NCBI RefSeq assembly: GCF_009789075.1
Contig: NZ_WNXQ01000003.1
Location: 124,001 to 188,000 of the forward strand
Reading direction: 5' to 3'
Origin: Pseudooceanicola pacificus
GTDB lineage: Bacteria > Pseudomonadota > Alphaproteobacteria > Rhodobacterales > Rhodobacteraceae
DNA: 64,000 bases
Made by a program: the position numbers and the translations under genes. Positions 8,275 through 15,873 of the stretch are shown here, piece after piece (positions within the stretch are counted from its first letter, which is position 1; each line of letters opens with the position of its first letter). The notes under the pieces were generated by a model. It was not told the DNA's origin and searched no databases. It saw only the letters and a program-made list of their open reading frames with translations.

Positions 8275-9168
8275 TCAGAGCTGTGCGACCTTGTTCTTGA
8301 AGGACTTGCGGATTGCCGCCAAAAGCCCTTCGTGGGCAGGCGACAACTGGTGTTCCCTGTTGGTCAGGATGGTGACGGGCAACTGGGTCTCCGGCAGGAA
8401 CCGGCGGACGGCGATACCGGGGAAACTGTGCCAGGGCATCAGCCCGTCAACAACCGCAACGCCAAGGCCATTCTGCACGAAAGGCAGCACCGAGATGGAG
8501 GCGTCGACCTCGATTTCCGGTGAGAATTCAATCCCTTCCTTTTGGGCGACGCGCATGAGCCTGTGGCCCGGCAGGGTGTTCGCGCGATATGAGATCAGGG
8601 TTTCGTCGGCCAGATCGCTGAGCGTCATCTCTTTGTGCGCGGTCAGCCTGTGTCCCTCGTTCAGGATACATACCATCGGCACCTCGCCCAGCTTTTCGAT
8701 GTTCAGGCTGGGGTGTGCCGCGTCGCTCAGCGACACGGCGATGGAGATGTCTCCGCTCAGCACCATCTGGGTCATGCTCGCCACGGGCGCGATGTGCGAC
8801 CGCAGCGCGACAGAGCTGTAGTCTTGGCGGAATTCGGCGATGGCGTCGGGCAGGAAGCTCATCGCGGGCGGGGCAGAGGCCGCCATCCGCACCAGGCCCA
8901 CACGCCCGTCGCGCAAGTCGATTGCATGGCGGCGCAGCGCCTCCAGGCCGGCAAAGACGCGTTCCGCCTCGGGGTAGAGCTCATGTGCGATTTCAGTGGC
9001 GTGCAGACGGCCCTTGATCCGCTCAAAGAGGGTCAGGCCCAGTTCGTCTTCGGTATGCAGCAGGATCTGGCTGAGCGCGGGTTGCGAAATATTCAGGTCG
9101 CGCGCGGCCGCCGTGACGGTGCCTGCGCGCATCACCGCACAGAAAACTTCCAATTGTCGTGCGCGCAT
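8275..9168 (-). CDS. LysR-family transcriptional regulator
   Basis: This 297-residue regulator has the LysR winged helix-turn-helix in residues 1-60 (QLEVFCAVMRAGTVTAAARDLNISQPALSQ is the family signature, seen here at residues 5-34) and a periplasmic-binding-protein-like effector domain after residue 90. It is transcribed away from the FAD dehydrogenase subunit at 9275, and a 17-bp inverted repeat lies between them. It is followed on its own strand by the HyuA remnant and the other dehydrogenase subunits. It therefore probably controls the dehydrogenase genes on both sides. The effector is unknown. Confidence 0.95.
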   Translation of the reverse strand: MRARQLEVFCAVMRAGTVTAAARDLNISQPALSQILLHTEDELGLTLFERIKGRLHATEIAHELYPEAERVFAGLEALRRHAIDLRDGRVGLVRMAASAPPAMSFLPDAIAEFRQDYSSVALRSHIAPVASMTQMVLSGDISIAVSLSDAAHPSLNIEKLGEVPMVCILNEGHRLTAHKEMTLSDLADETLISYRANTLPGHRLMRVAQKEGIEFSPEIEVDASISVLPFVQNGLGVAVVDGLMPWHSFPGIAVRRFLPETQLPVTILTNREHQLSPAHEGLLAAIRKSFKNKVAQL

Positions 9169-9207
9169 CCCGTCTTCCTTCGTCCAGAGGTCCAGCTTAT
9201 GACCTTC

Positions 9208-9224
9208 CCAATAGCCTATATTGG
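9208..9224. promoter_or_regulatory. Inverted repeat operator candidate between LysR gene and FAD dehydrogenase gene
   Basis: CCAATA at 9208-9213 and TATTGG at 9219-9224 form a perfect inverted repeat with a 5-nt spacer in the 106-bp divergent gap. LysR regulators usually bind such dyads between their own gene and a divergent target. It does not fit the strict T-N11-A spacing, so the assignment rests on position and symmetry. Confidence 0.5.
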
Positions 9225-9274
9225 ACCGCTGAACCGGGGCGTGAAAGACTGAATCCGATCAACCGGAGATGTCG

Positions 9275-10408
9275 ATGGATATCATTGTGGTCGGGGGCGG
9301 CCTGATGGGGACGGCCGCCGCTTTTTTCCTGAGCCGCCGCGGCCTGCGCGTCACGCTGTTGGAGCGCCGTTTTGTCGGCCAGGGTGCGACCGTGGCCAGT
9401 TTCGGCAATATCCGGCGGCAGGGGCGCTATCTGCCGCAGCTTCCGCTGGCTCACCGGTCCCGCGCGCTCTGGGGCGAGATCGACAGCCTGCTGGGTGAGG
9501 ATGTGGAATTCCGCGCGACCGGCCATTTGCGGCTGATTCACGATCAGGACGGCATGGAGGACATGCAGGCCTTTGCCAAGGCTGCAAAGCCCTGGGGCCT
9601 TGACCTTGAGATGCTGGAACCCGCCGAAATACGCCGGCGCTTTCCGGGCCTGGGCCCGGATGCGATCGGCGCGTCGTTCTCGCCCGAGGACGGATCGGCG
9701 AACCCCCGTCTGATGGCACCCGCTTTCGCTCGGGCCGCTGCCCGCGCCGGTGCGCGGATCGTCGAACAGGCCGAAGTTACCCGGATAGAACGGCGCGCTT
9801 CCGGCTTTGCGGTCGAGACCTGCCAGGGCATTTTCGAGTCCGACCAGCTCTTGGTCACGGCCGGGGCCTGGGGGGCAAAGATGGCCGCCGCGTTCGACGA
9901 GCCGGTGCCGCTGCGCCTGAACGGCCCACAGATGGCTGTCACCGAGCCATTGCCGCACCGGATCCTGCCTGTTGTCGGCGTGTGGGCGCGCAACCACGAT
10001 GCAGGCGTCTATTTCCGTCAGGTCGAGCGCGGCAACGTGGTATTTGGTGGCGGGCGCCGCGTGGAGGTGCCGTGGGAGACGGGCTTTGCCAAGACCGACC
10101 CGCAGCTTCTGGCGGTGCAACTGCCGCATCTCGTCCGCCTCTGCCCGGCGCTGGCCCATGTGCAGGTCATCCGCACCTGGTCCGGACCCGAAGGCTATCT
10201 GTCCGACTCGCTTCCCGTCATGGGGCCGAGCGGCAAGGTTCCGGGGCTGCATTACGCCTTTGGGTTTTGTGGCCACGGGTTCCAGCTGGGTCCCGGCGTC
10301 GGCGACGTCATGGCCGAATTGATCGCCACGGGACAAACAAACACTCCGATCGGGGACTTTTCGGTCACCCGCTTCCAGGATCAACCGGCGCCCGAGCCGG
10401 TTCATTGA
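9275..10408 (+). CDS. FAD-dependent amine/amino-acid dehydrogenase (DadA/HcnC family)
   Basis: This 377-residue flavoprotein of the DAO family opens with the FAD-binding motif IIVVGGGLMGTAAAFFLSRRG and closes with the FAD-contacting GLHYAFGFCGHGFQLGPGVG segment. This matches HcnC, glycine oxidase and hydroxyproline dehydrogenase beta subunits. It would oxidise an amino or imino acid to an imine. ATG 9275 is chosen because GGAG lies 6 nt upstream; an ATG at 9269 directly abuts that GGAG. The matching [2Fe-2S] and FAD/BFD subunits are encoded divergently at 7805-6133, giving a full heterotrimer split across a LysR-controlled region. RidA follows 19 bp later, as expected for an imine-producing enzyme. 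Confidence 0.9.
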   Translation: MDIIVVGGGLMGTAAAFFLSRRGLRVTLLERRFVGQGATVASFGNIRRQGRYLPQLPLAHRSRALWGEIDSLLGEDVEFRATGHLRLIHDQDGMEDMQAFAKAAKPWGLDLEMLEPAEIRRRFPGLGPDAIGASFSPEDGSANPRLMAPAFARAAARAGARIVEQAEVTRIERRASGFAVETCQGIFESDQLLVTAGAWGAKMAAAFDEPVPLRLNGPQMAVTEPLPHRILPVVGVWARNHDAGVYFRQVERGNVVFGGGRRVEVPWETGFAKTDPQLLAVQLPHLVRLCPALAHVQVIRTWSGPEGYLSDSLPVMGPSGKVPGLHYAFGFCGHGFQLGPGVGDVMAELIATGQTNTPIGDFSVTRFQDQPAPEPVH

Positions 10409-10427
10409 CAGCCAGAACAGGAACAGA

Positions 10428-10829
10428 ATGTCCAAGGTAGAGATCTCCAATCCGCCCGACGTGGCCCGCGGCCTGACCTACGATCATGTGGCCCGCGCCG
10501 GAGACTTTGTCTTTGTTGCCGGGCAGATCGCGAAGGATCCTGAGGGCAACTGGGTCGAGGGTGGCCCCACCGAACAGGCCCGCGCCGTCTATGCCAATAT
10601 CGACCGTGTCCTGGCCCATGTCGGGGCAAGCAAGGCGGATATCGTCAAGGTCAACACGATCCTCGTGGACTGGAACGACAAGGATCCGGTGACTGCCGTG
10701 CGGCTGGAGTATTTCGGCGACCTTCGCCCGCCCCACACCGGCACGATTGTCGCGGCGCTTGGCTTTCCGGAAATCCGGATGGAGGTCGAGATCATCATTT
10801 ACGCTCCACGCCAAGAGACGCTGTCGTGA
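10428..10829 (+). CDS. RidA (YjgF/UK114) family protein, possibly lacking the deaminase arginine
   Basis: This 133-residue protein belongs to the Rid family, whose best-known members hydrolyse reactive 2-imino acids. The body matches the family (FVFVAGQIAKDPEGN, QARAVYANIDRVLAHVGAS, MEVEIIIYA). By eye, the position of the catalytic arginine (PARS/PART in active RidA) reads PPHTGT here, with His103 in its place. The family contains subgroups without this arginine whose activity differs, so imine deaminase function is uncertain. It sits between the FAD dehydrogenase and an aminotransferase gene, overlapping the latter by 4 bp (GTGA), so a role on the dehydrogenase product is likely. Confidence 0.9.
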   Translation: MSKVEISNPPDVARGLTYDHVARAGDFVFVAGQIAKDPEGNWVEGGPTEQARAVYANIDRVLAHVGASKADIVKVNTILVDWNDKDPVTAVRLEYFGDLRPPHTGTIVAALGFPEIRMEVEIIIYAPRQETLS

Positions 10830-11956
10830 CCATTCCGATGTACGATCCCGTCGCGCTCTATCACGCGCAGAAGGCGGAGTTCGATGCCGCCATCCTGCGT
10901 GTGCTGGAAAGCGGCAGGATCGACTGGGGCGCGGAACTGCCTGGCTTTGAGGCGGAATTCGCCGCCTGGCTGGGGGTCGATCACGTGGTCGGCGTCGGAT
11001 CGGGCTCTGCCGCCCTGCGCGCGGCATTGCGGGCCCTTGGCATCGGGCCGGGGGACGAGGTTATTACCGTCTCCAATACCGATCTGGGTGGGCCTGCCTC
11101 GATCCGCATGGTCGGTGCAAAGATTGTCTGGGTCGATATCGAGGCTGACACCCGCTGCATTGATCCGGCGCTTGTCGAGGCTGCGATTACCCCGCGCACC
11201 AGGGCCATCCTGCCCGTGGACATGTTTGGCCATCCGGCCGACATGCGGGCGCTGCGCAAGATCGCCGACGCCCACGGTCTGCCGATTGTGCAGGACTCCT
11301 GCCTCTCGCTTGGTGCGGAAGTGGATGGCACGATGATCGGGTCCCTTGCCGAGATCACCTGTTTCAGCTTCTCCGCAGGCAAGCATCTGGGCGCCTTCGG
11401 GTCTGGCGGGGCCTGTGCGACCAACGATCCTCGACTCGCCGATCTGATCCGCAAGTTTTCCTCGGACGGGCAGGACAGGGCGCATCACTATGCGCAGCCC
11501 CGCCCGCTGGCGCTGCACCATGTCACAGATGGCGAGAATGCCCGGCTTCACGAGATCCAGGCCGCGATCCTGCGGGTCAAGCTGCCGCGCCTCTCTGAGA
11601 CCCTGACGCTGCGCCGGACGCAGGCGCGCATCTATCGCGAATTGCTGGCGGATCTGCCAATCACGCTGCCGGCGCAAAGACCCGGCTGCCGTCACGCCTG
11701 GCGGAACTACACGCCGGAGTTTGACGACCGCGCCGCCGTGCACGCTTTTCTTGCGGAACGGGGGATCGGCAGCAATGCGCTCTACTCGCCGGGGATGCAC
11801 GCACAGCCGGTCTATGCGGAACCGGGCCATGAACCCAGAGATCTGCCGGTGACCGAACGGGTCTGCAGGCGCATCCTGAGCCTACCGATCGGCCCGCATC
11901 TGGACCTTGGCCAGATCGCGGAAGTTGCGGCTGCGGTCCGGGCCTTTTTCGATTGA
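10826..11956 (+). CDS. DegT/DnrJ/EryC1/StrS-family PLP-dependent aminotransferase
   Basis: This 376-residue enzyme belongs to the fold-type I sugar aminotransferase family. The segment SFSAGKHLGAFGSGG contains the PLP lysine (about Lys186), and HVVGVGSGSAALRAALRALG is the usual cofactor phosphate-binding region. The start is GTG at 10826 in a GTGA overlap with the ridA-like gene. DegT enzymes usually aminate nucleotide-linked keto sugars, but no other sugar genes are nearby except the convergent Gfo/Idh oxidoreductase, a family that often supplies the keto sugar. A dehydratase-like variant cannot be excluded. A terminator follows. Confidence 0.92.
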   Translation: MTIPMYDPVALYHAQKAEFDAAILRVLESGRIDWGAELPGFEAEFAAWLGVDHVVGVGSGSAALRAALRALGIGPGDEVITVSNTDLGGPASIRMVGAKIVWVDIEADTRCIDPALVEAAITPRTRAILPVDMFGHPADMRALRKIADAHGLPIVQDSCLSLGAEVDGTMIGSLAEITCFSFSAGKHLGAFGSGGACATNDPRLADLIRKFSSDGQDRAHHYAQPRPLALHHVTDGENARLHEIQAAILRVKLPRLSETLTLRRTQARIYRELLADLPITLPAQRPGCRHAWRNYTPEFDDRAAVHAFLAERGIGSNALYSPGMHAQPVYAEPGHEPRDLPVTERVCRRILSLPIGPHLDLGQIAEVAAAVRAFFD

Positions 11957-11987
11957 GTGCCGCCGAGCATCGCGACATCGAAACGGA

Positions 11988-12015
11988 AAACGCCCGAGTG
12001 CTTACCCGGGCGTTT
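11988..12015. terminator. Bidirectional intrinsic terminator between convergent genes
   Basis: AAACGCCCG at 11988-11996 pairs perfectly with CGGGCGTTT at 12007-12015 around a 10-nt loop. A-rich sequence precedes it and a T-run closes it, so it can work on both strands. It lies between the plus-strand aminotransferase and the minus-strand Gfo/Idh gene, which converge here. Confidence 0.85.
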
Positions 12016-12039
12016 CCTGTCGGTCGGCTCCGATAGCGC

Positions 12040-13035
12040 TCAGCCCTGAGCGACCTCGCGGCTTGCCCGTCCACCGGGCGCATCAAGCGCGGCTCTGCAG
12101 ATCGCTTCGAACAGGCGCACGCCACGCACGCCCTGTTCAGCGTCTATCGGGTAGGGGGCCGTGCCGCTGACCGCATCCGCAAAGGCTTCCAGCTCCGCGC
12201 GCTCCATATCCGTCCAGGCGAAATTCCAGATCTGCTCGGGCGCTCCGGCGCGGCCGAAGGTCACCGAGTGTTCGCCGTTCATTGTGGCCCAACCGTTCGA
12301 TCCGAAGGCTTCGATCCGCCAGTAACGGCCCGGCCCGGCGACTGTGGTCAGCACTGCGACAGGCCCATCCACCGTTTCGATCAGGGCGGTCACCGTGTCG
12401 GCCATGCCATGATCGGCCTTGCGACGGTTGACCACCGTGACCTCTGATGCCTGCAGCCCCAGCCCGATCATCGCGTCGACGACGTGGATTCCCAGCCCGG
12501 TCATTCCGCCTGCCGGGCTTTCTGCCGGATCGCTGCGCCAGCTGTCTGCGGCGTAGCCCGCCACACCGGACGAGAAGTTGCCGATGAGCTGACGCAGGGA
12601 TCCGATCTCTTCCCGTACCAGATGCGAGAACTTGGCATAGGCAGGCAGGAAGCGGCGGTTATGGCCAAGCGCCAGCACCACGCCTGCCTTTTCCGCAGCG
12701 GCATAGGCGGCCACCGCGTCAGGTCCGGTCAGGGTCAGGGGTTTTTCCGAAAAGATATGTTTGCCGGCGGCGGCGGCGGCTTCGATCTGTTCGCGGTGCT
12801 GGCTGTGCGGCGTGGCAAGCACGACGCCCTGAATGTCGTCGCGCGCCAGAACCGCGGCGAGGTCGGGCAGGATTTCGATCCCCTGCCGTTCGGCAAAGGC
12901 GGCGGCTTTGGACACGGTGCGCGTGGCGCCGGCCACGAAGCGGATCGACTCGCTCAGCCCCTGAACGGAGTTCACCAGTGTCTGGCCCCACTTGCCCATG
13001 CCGATGATGGCAACGTTCAGCGGTGTCTGTGTCAT
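12040..13035 (-). CDS. Gfo/Idh/MocA-family NAD(P)-dependent oxidoreductase
   Basis: This 331-residue enzyme has the Rossmann motif VAIIGMGKWGQTLV (residues 8-21) and the family EKP motif (SEKPLTLT, Glu97-Lys98-Pro99), where the lysine takes part in hydride transfer. The C-terminal alpha/beta domain is of normal size. Members oxidise or reduce sugars, inositols and related alcohols; the substrate here is unknown. It follows the amidohydrolase gene by 18 bp on the same strand and probably shares its transcript. It converges on the aminotransferase gene across a terminator. Confidence 0.93.
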   Translation of the reverse strand: MTQTPLNVAIIGMGKWGQTLVNSVQGLSESIRFVAGATRTVSKAAAFAERQGIEILPDLAAVLARDDIQGVVLATPHSQHREQIEAAAAAGKHIFSEKPLTLTGPDAVAAYAAAEKAGVVLALGHNRRFLPAYAKFSHLVREEIGSLRQLIGNFSSGVAGYAADSWRSDPAESPAGGMTGLGIHVVDAMIGLGLQASEVTVVNRRKADHGMADTVTALIETVDGPVAVLTTVAGPGRYWRIEAFGSNGWATMNGEHSVTFGRAGAPEQIWNFAWTDMERAELEAFADAVSGTAPYPIDAEQGVRGVRLFEAICRAALDAPGGRASREVAQG

Positions 13036-13053
13036 GTGCTCGTCCCGAGTGTG

Positions 13054-14325
13054 TCAGAGAGGTTTCGCCCGGGCCGTCGGAGAGAGGTTCTCGCGCCCGG
13101 TGATATGTTGCGGGCGACCGTCCTGAAGGATCAAGAGAGGATCGCGCAGCGCGTCGAGGTCGGTCAGGGGGTCGCCCTTGACCACCAGCACATCGGCGGC
13201 GCGACCCGGGGCAAGGGTGCCGATGTCATCGGCGCCGATCACCTCGGCGGCCACGCCCGTTGCGGCGGCAATCGCGGCCAGCCCGCTGTGGCCGCCCTTG
13301 GCCATGATCTCCAGTTCCAGGATCAGGGTATCGAAGGGCGTGAAGCGCCAGCCCGCGTCTGTGCCGGCCACGAAGCGCACGCCCGCGCGGGTCATGCGTT
13401 CGAGATAGTCGACAGTCTCATCCGCGCGGATCGTCCAGCGGTCTATCGCGGCCTGCTCGCTTGGCGTGAGATCCCGCTGAAGGCTGCGATAGTGGAACAC
13501 GGATGCCACATAGACCACGAGGGTCGTGGTCACCGGAATCCCGGCCTCGGCCAGGCGGTCGACGATCTTCGGCTCGTATTCCTGCCGTCCCGCGGCATCG
13601 ACAAGGAAGTTCGCATGTTCGATCTGGTCGGCCCCTGCCTCGATCGCGATGGTGATAGACTGCGCGCAGAGGCAGTGGACCGTCACGCGGCGGCCGTTGC
13701 GATGCGCCTCGTCGACGATTGCGCGCATCTCTTCCAGGGTGAAGGAGGGTAACCACGACTTGGTGCCGATGGTGCCACCGCCGGATCCCATCACCTTGAT
13801 GAAGTCGGCAGTGTCACGGCAGAGTTCCCGAACCTTGCGGCGCAGGTTTTCCACGCCGTCTGCCTCGCCGCCCATCTGCCAGCAGTGTCCGCCGGTGATC
13901 GTAATGGGCTGACCGCAGGCGATGACCTTTGCGCCTTTGCCATAACCCAGCTGCAGGGCCCGCCGGGCGGCAAAGCTCGTGGTGCCGAAGGCGCCGAGGT
14001 CGCGCACGGTGGTGATCCCGGCGCCGAGCGCCTGGGCGGCACTGCCCATCGAGGTTGCGGTCATGACCTCATGGCCTTCGCGCATCGCCTCTTCCAGCGT
14101 GGGACCGGTGCCGGGCAGGTTGAGGTGCACATGCGTATCGATCAGGCCGGGCAGGATGGTTGCGCCGGGATAATCGAGGATCCGGCCCTCGGAAGGAGCC
14201 GGGCGGCCAGCCCCTTCGGCATGGGTTTTCACGATGCGGCCATTCTCGATTTCAAGCAGGGGGTTACGAACCGGGGCCGCGCCCGTTCCGTCGATCAGCT
14301 GGGCGGCGGAAACGAAGGTCTTCAT
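13054..14325 (-). CDS. Metal-dependent amidohydrolase (imidazolonepropionase-like/Xaa-Arg dipeptidase-like)
   Basis: This 423-residue TIM-barrel hydrolase has the metal-binding HxH in LIDTHVHLNL (His65, His67). A lysine in DFIKVMGSGGG probably bridges the metals, histidines appear in VTVHCLCAQ and IEHANF, and the catalytic Asp is in AGTDAGWRFTPFDTL. This pattern matches cytosolic dipeptidase-type amidohydrolases. The start is MKTFVSAAQL at 14325; the open frame extends 17 codons further without family similarity. It heads a two-gene unit with the Gfo/Idh oxidoreductase. Its substrate is probably an acylated amino acid, dipeptide or cyclic amide, but this is inferred. Confidence 0.92.
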   Translation of the reverse strand: MKTFVSAAQLIDGTGAAPVRNPLLEIENGRIVKTHAEGAGRPAPSEGRILDYPGATILPGLIDTHVHLNLPGTGPTLEEAMREGHEVMTATSMGSAAQALGAGITTVRDLGAFGTTSFAARRALQLGYGKGAKVIACGQPITITGGHCWQMGGEADGVENLRRKVRELCRDTADFIKVMGSGGGTIGTKSWLPSFTLEEMRAIVDEAHRNGRRVTVHCLCAQSITIAIEAGADQIEHANFLVDAAGRQEYEPKIVDRLAEAGIPVTTTLVVYVASVFHYRSLQRDLTPSEQAAIDRWTIRADETVDYLERMTRAGVRFVAGTDAGWRFTPFDTLILELEIMAKGGHSGLAAIAAATGVAAEVIGADDIGTLAPGRAADVLVVKGDPLTDLDALRDPLLILQDGRPQHITGRENLSPTARAKPL

Positions 14326-14729
14326 GTCGCGTACCTGTGTCAGTTGGCTGGTGGCCCCGATTGTCGGGCCGCACATTCCGTGCCCGCATCACACCATGTC
14401 GCGACAGCGCTTCCCAAGACGGTTTGGGATGATCGGGATAAGTCCGGGTTATGGCGCAAAAAGGCAAACGATCCGCGCGGTTGCCCTCGATCGGCAGCGA
14501 CAAGGGGCTGTAATGCTTGGCCACCGGCAACCTGGTCACGACGCAGGAGGATTGCGTCGCAATCCCGACCCGCGTGTCGGGCGGAACATCCATAAGTTCC
14601 GGGCAGTGGTGGCGCTGCGGCGCGCGGCGCTGATCGGACGGTTTGGACCAGTCCCGGTTCGATGCCGGTGGCGCATTGGCGCGCCGACCGCCGCAAAGGC
14701 GGATTTGACCGGGTTGAGCCAATCAAGAA
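14326..14729. other. 404-bp gap with a palindrome and possible decayed coding sequence
   Basis: No convincing gene is present. A near-perfect palindrome GATTGCG-T-CGCAATC lies at 14550-14564 and may be an operator for the amidohydrolase operon. On the minus strand two overlapping frames contain stretches that vaguely resemble the C-terminal part of a LysR effector domain (RVGIATQSSCVV in one frame), which could be a frameshifted remnant; this is weak. Confidence 0.35.
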
Positions 14730-15674
14730 CTATGCGAGCGGATCGCCGGGTTTGGTCTCCAGGCCCGAAGTTCCGTCCGCGCGCTTTATGGTGTCCCTGT
14801 CGAGCCGGCGGAACTCGTCAGGTGGCAGGCCGAACACTCTCTTGAATGCCCGGCTAAAGGCCGCTTCGGATTCGTAGCCCACCGAGAGAGCGACCTTGGA
14901 CAGCGCCTCGCTTCGGTTCGCCAGGCTGCGCGCGGCGATTTTCATTCTCATGTCCGAAAGGTATGTCAGCGGAGGCATGCCAACTTCCTGCGCAAATCGC
15001 CGCGCAAAGACCGCGCGGGACGATCCGACACTCGACGCCAGGGATTCGACGGTCCAACGCCTGCCGAAATCGTCATGCATCATCTGCAATGCCTTCACGA
15101 CAAGAGGATCGATCATCGAAGCAATCCACTCTTCGTTGCCCGCCCGCTCGAAATAGCTGCGCAGGGTGCAAAGCAACAAGGCTTCCATCAGGTGCTTCAG
15201 CATCACCTCGCTGGCGACCTCTGGCGACTGGCATTCCTCCCGGACCGCGTTGATGATGCTGGCAAAGCGCTTTGACTCTGCAATCTGTGCCGCCGGAACG
15301 TAGATTATGGGCCGCAGGGGCGGAAAGGTGGCTTGCGCATAATCCGTATCGAAGGCCGCACAGATGAATTCGTCCGTGATGGGGCCGTCATAGCCAAGCT
15401 GGCTGCTGTTGAACGCTTCGACCGACTGGCCCGCAAAACCAACTGCGCTGGAAAGGCAGTGAGGAATAGCCCTGACGATCAAGACGTCGCCGGCTTCGAA
15501 TCTGAACGGCTCTTGTTTGTCCGGCGTGACCCAGCATCCTCCGGCAAGCATGAAGCGCAGCATGACGGTCTGACGAGAGGTGATTTCGACACCCCACTCG
15601 CCACCTGTCCGTGCGTGATGGACGCGAAGCAACCGCCCGATCGCAGGGGCCAGCCAGTTCGTCAGAATCTCCAT
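14730..15674 (-). CDS. AraC-family transcriptional regulator with cupin-type sensor domain
   Basis: This 314-residue regulator has an N-terminal cupin-like ligand domain (residues about 1-190, of the type that opens with a membrane-distant LAPAIGRLLRVHH segment) and a C-terminal AraC double helix-turn-helix from about residue 195. The family signature is seen as VESLASSVGSSRAVFARRF and KVALSVGYESEAAFSRAFKR. It is divergent from the Tat-exported amidohydrolase at 15874, with two nested inverted repeats in the 200-bp gap, so it probably controls that gene and its own. The gene and its neighbour are visibly less GC-rich than the 18-60 kb region. Confidence 0.93.
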   Translation of the reverse strand: MEILTNWLAPAIGRLLRVHHARTGGEWGVEITSRQTVMLRFMLAGGCWVTPDKQEPFRFEAGDVLIVRAIPHCLSSAVGFAGQSVEAFNSSQLGYDGPITDEFICAAFDTDYAQATFPPLRPIIYVPAAQIAESKRFASIINAVREECQSPEVASEVMLKHLMEALLLCTLRSYFERAGNEEWIASMIDPLVVKALQMMHDDFGRRWTVESLASSVGSSRAVFARRFAQEVGMPPLTYLSDMRMKIAARSLANRSEALSKVALSVGYESEAAFSRAFKRVFGLPPDEFRRLDRDTIKRADGTSGLETKPGDPLA

Positions 15675-15719
15675 GGCGATACACCTTCCTGAAGAACGAC
15701 ACGGAACGTCATGGATTGG

Positions 15720-15775
15720 AGAGCATCAGTCATTGTGTTCCCAAGGTCAAGCGCCATGCTCTGACGGCTTGGGAA
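15720..15775. promoter_or_regulatory. Nested inverted repeats in the AraC/amidohydrolase divergent gap
   Basis: TTCCCAAG at 15738-15745 and CTTGGGAA at 15768-15775 are perfect inverted half-sites with centres 30 bp apart, about three helical turns. AGAGCAT at 15720-15726 and ATGCTCT at 15756-15762 form a second pair. Both lie where an AraC regulator of the flanking divergent genes would bind. Function is inferred from symmetry and position. Confidence 0.45.
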
Positions 15776-15873
15776 GCGTCCAGGGCGACCTGGCCGAGTG
15801 CGCATGCGCCGGAGCCGGGGTCGAATGACTATCAATTGCCGATCCTTCGAAAAGATCGGGGAGGAGAATACAA

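Noticed and set aside
15800..15840. A possible tRNA T-loop (GGGGTCGAATGAC)
   Set aside because: No matching acceptor, anticodon arm or CCA end surrounds it; it is chance similarity.
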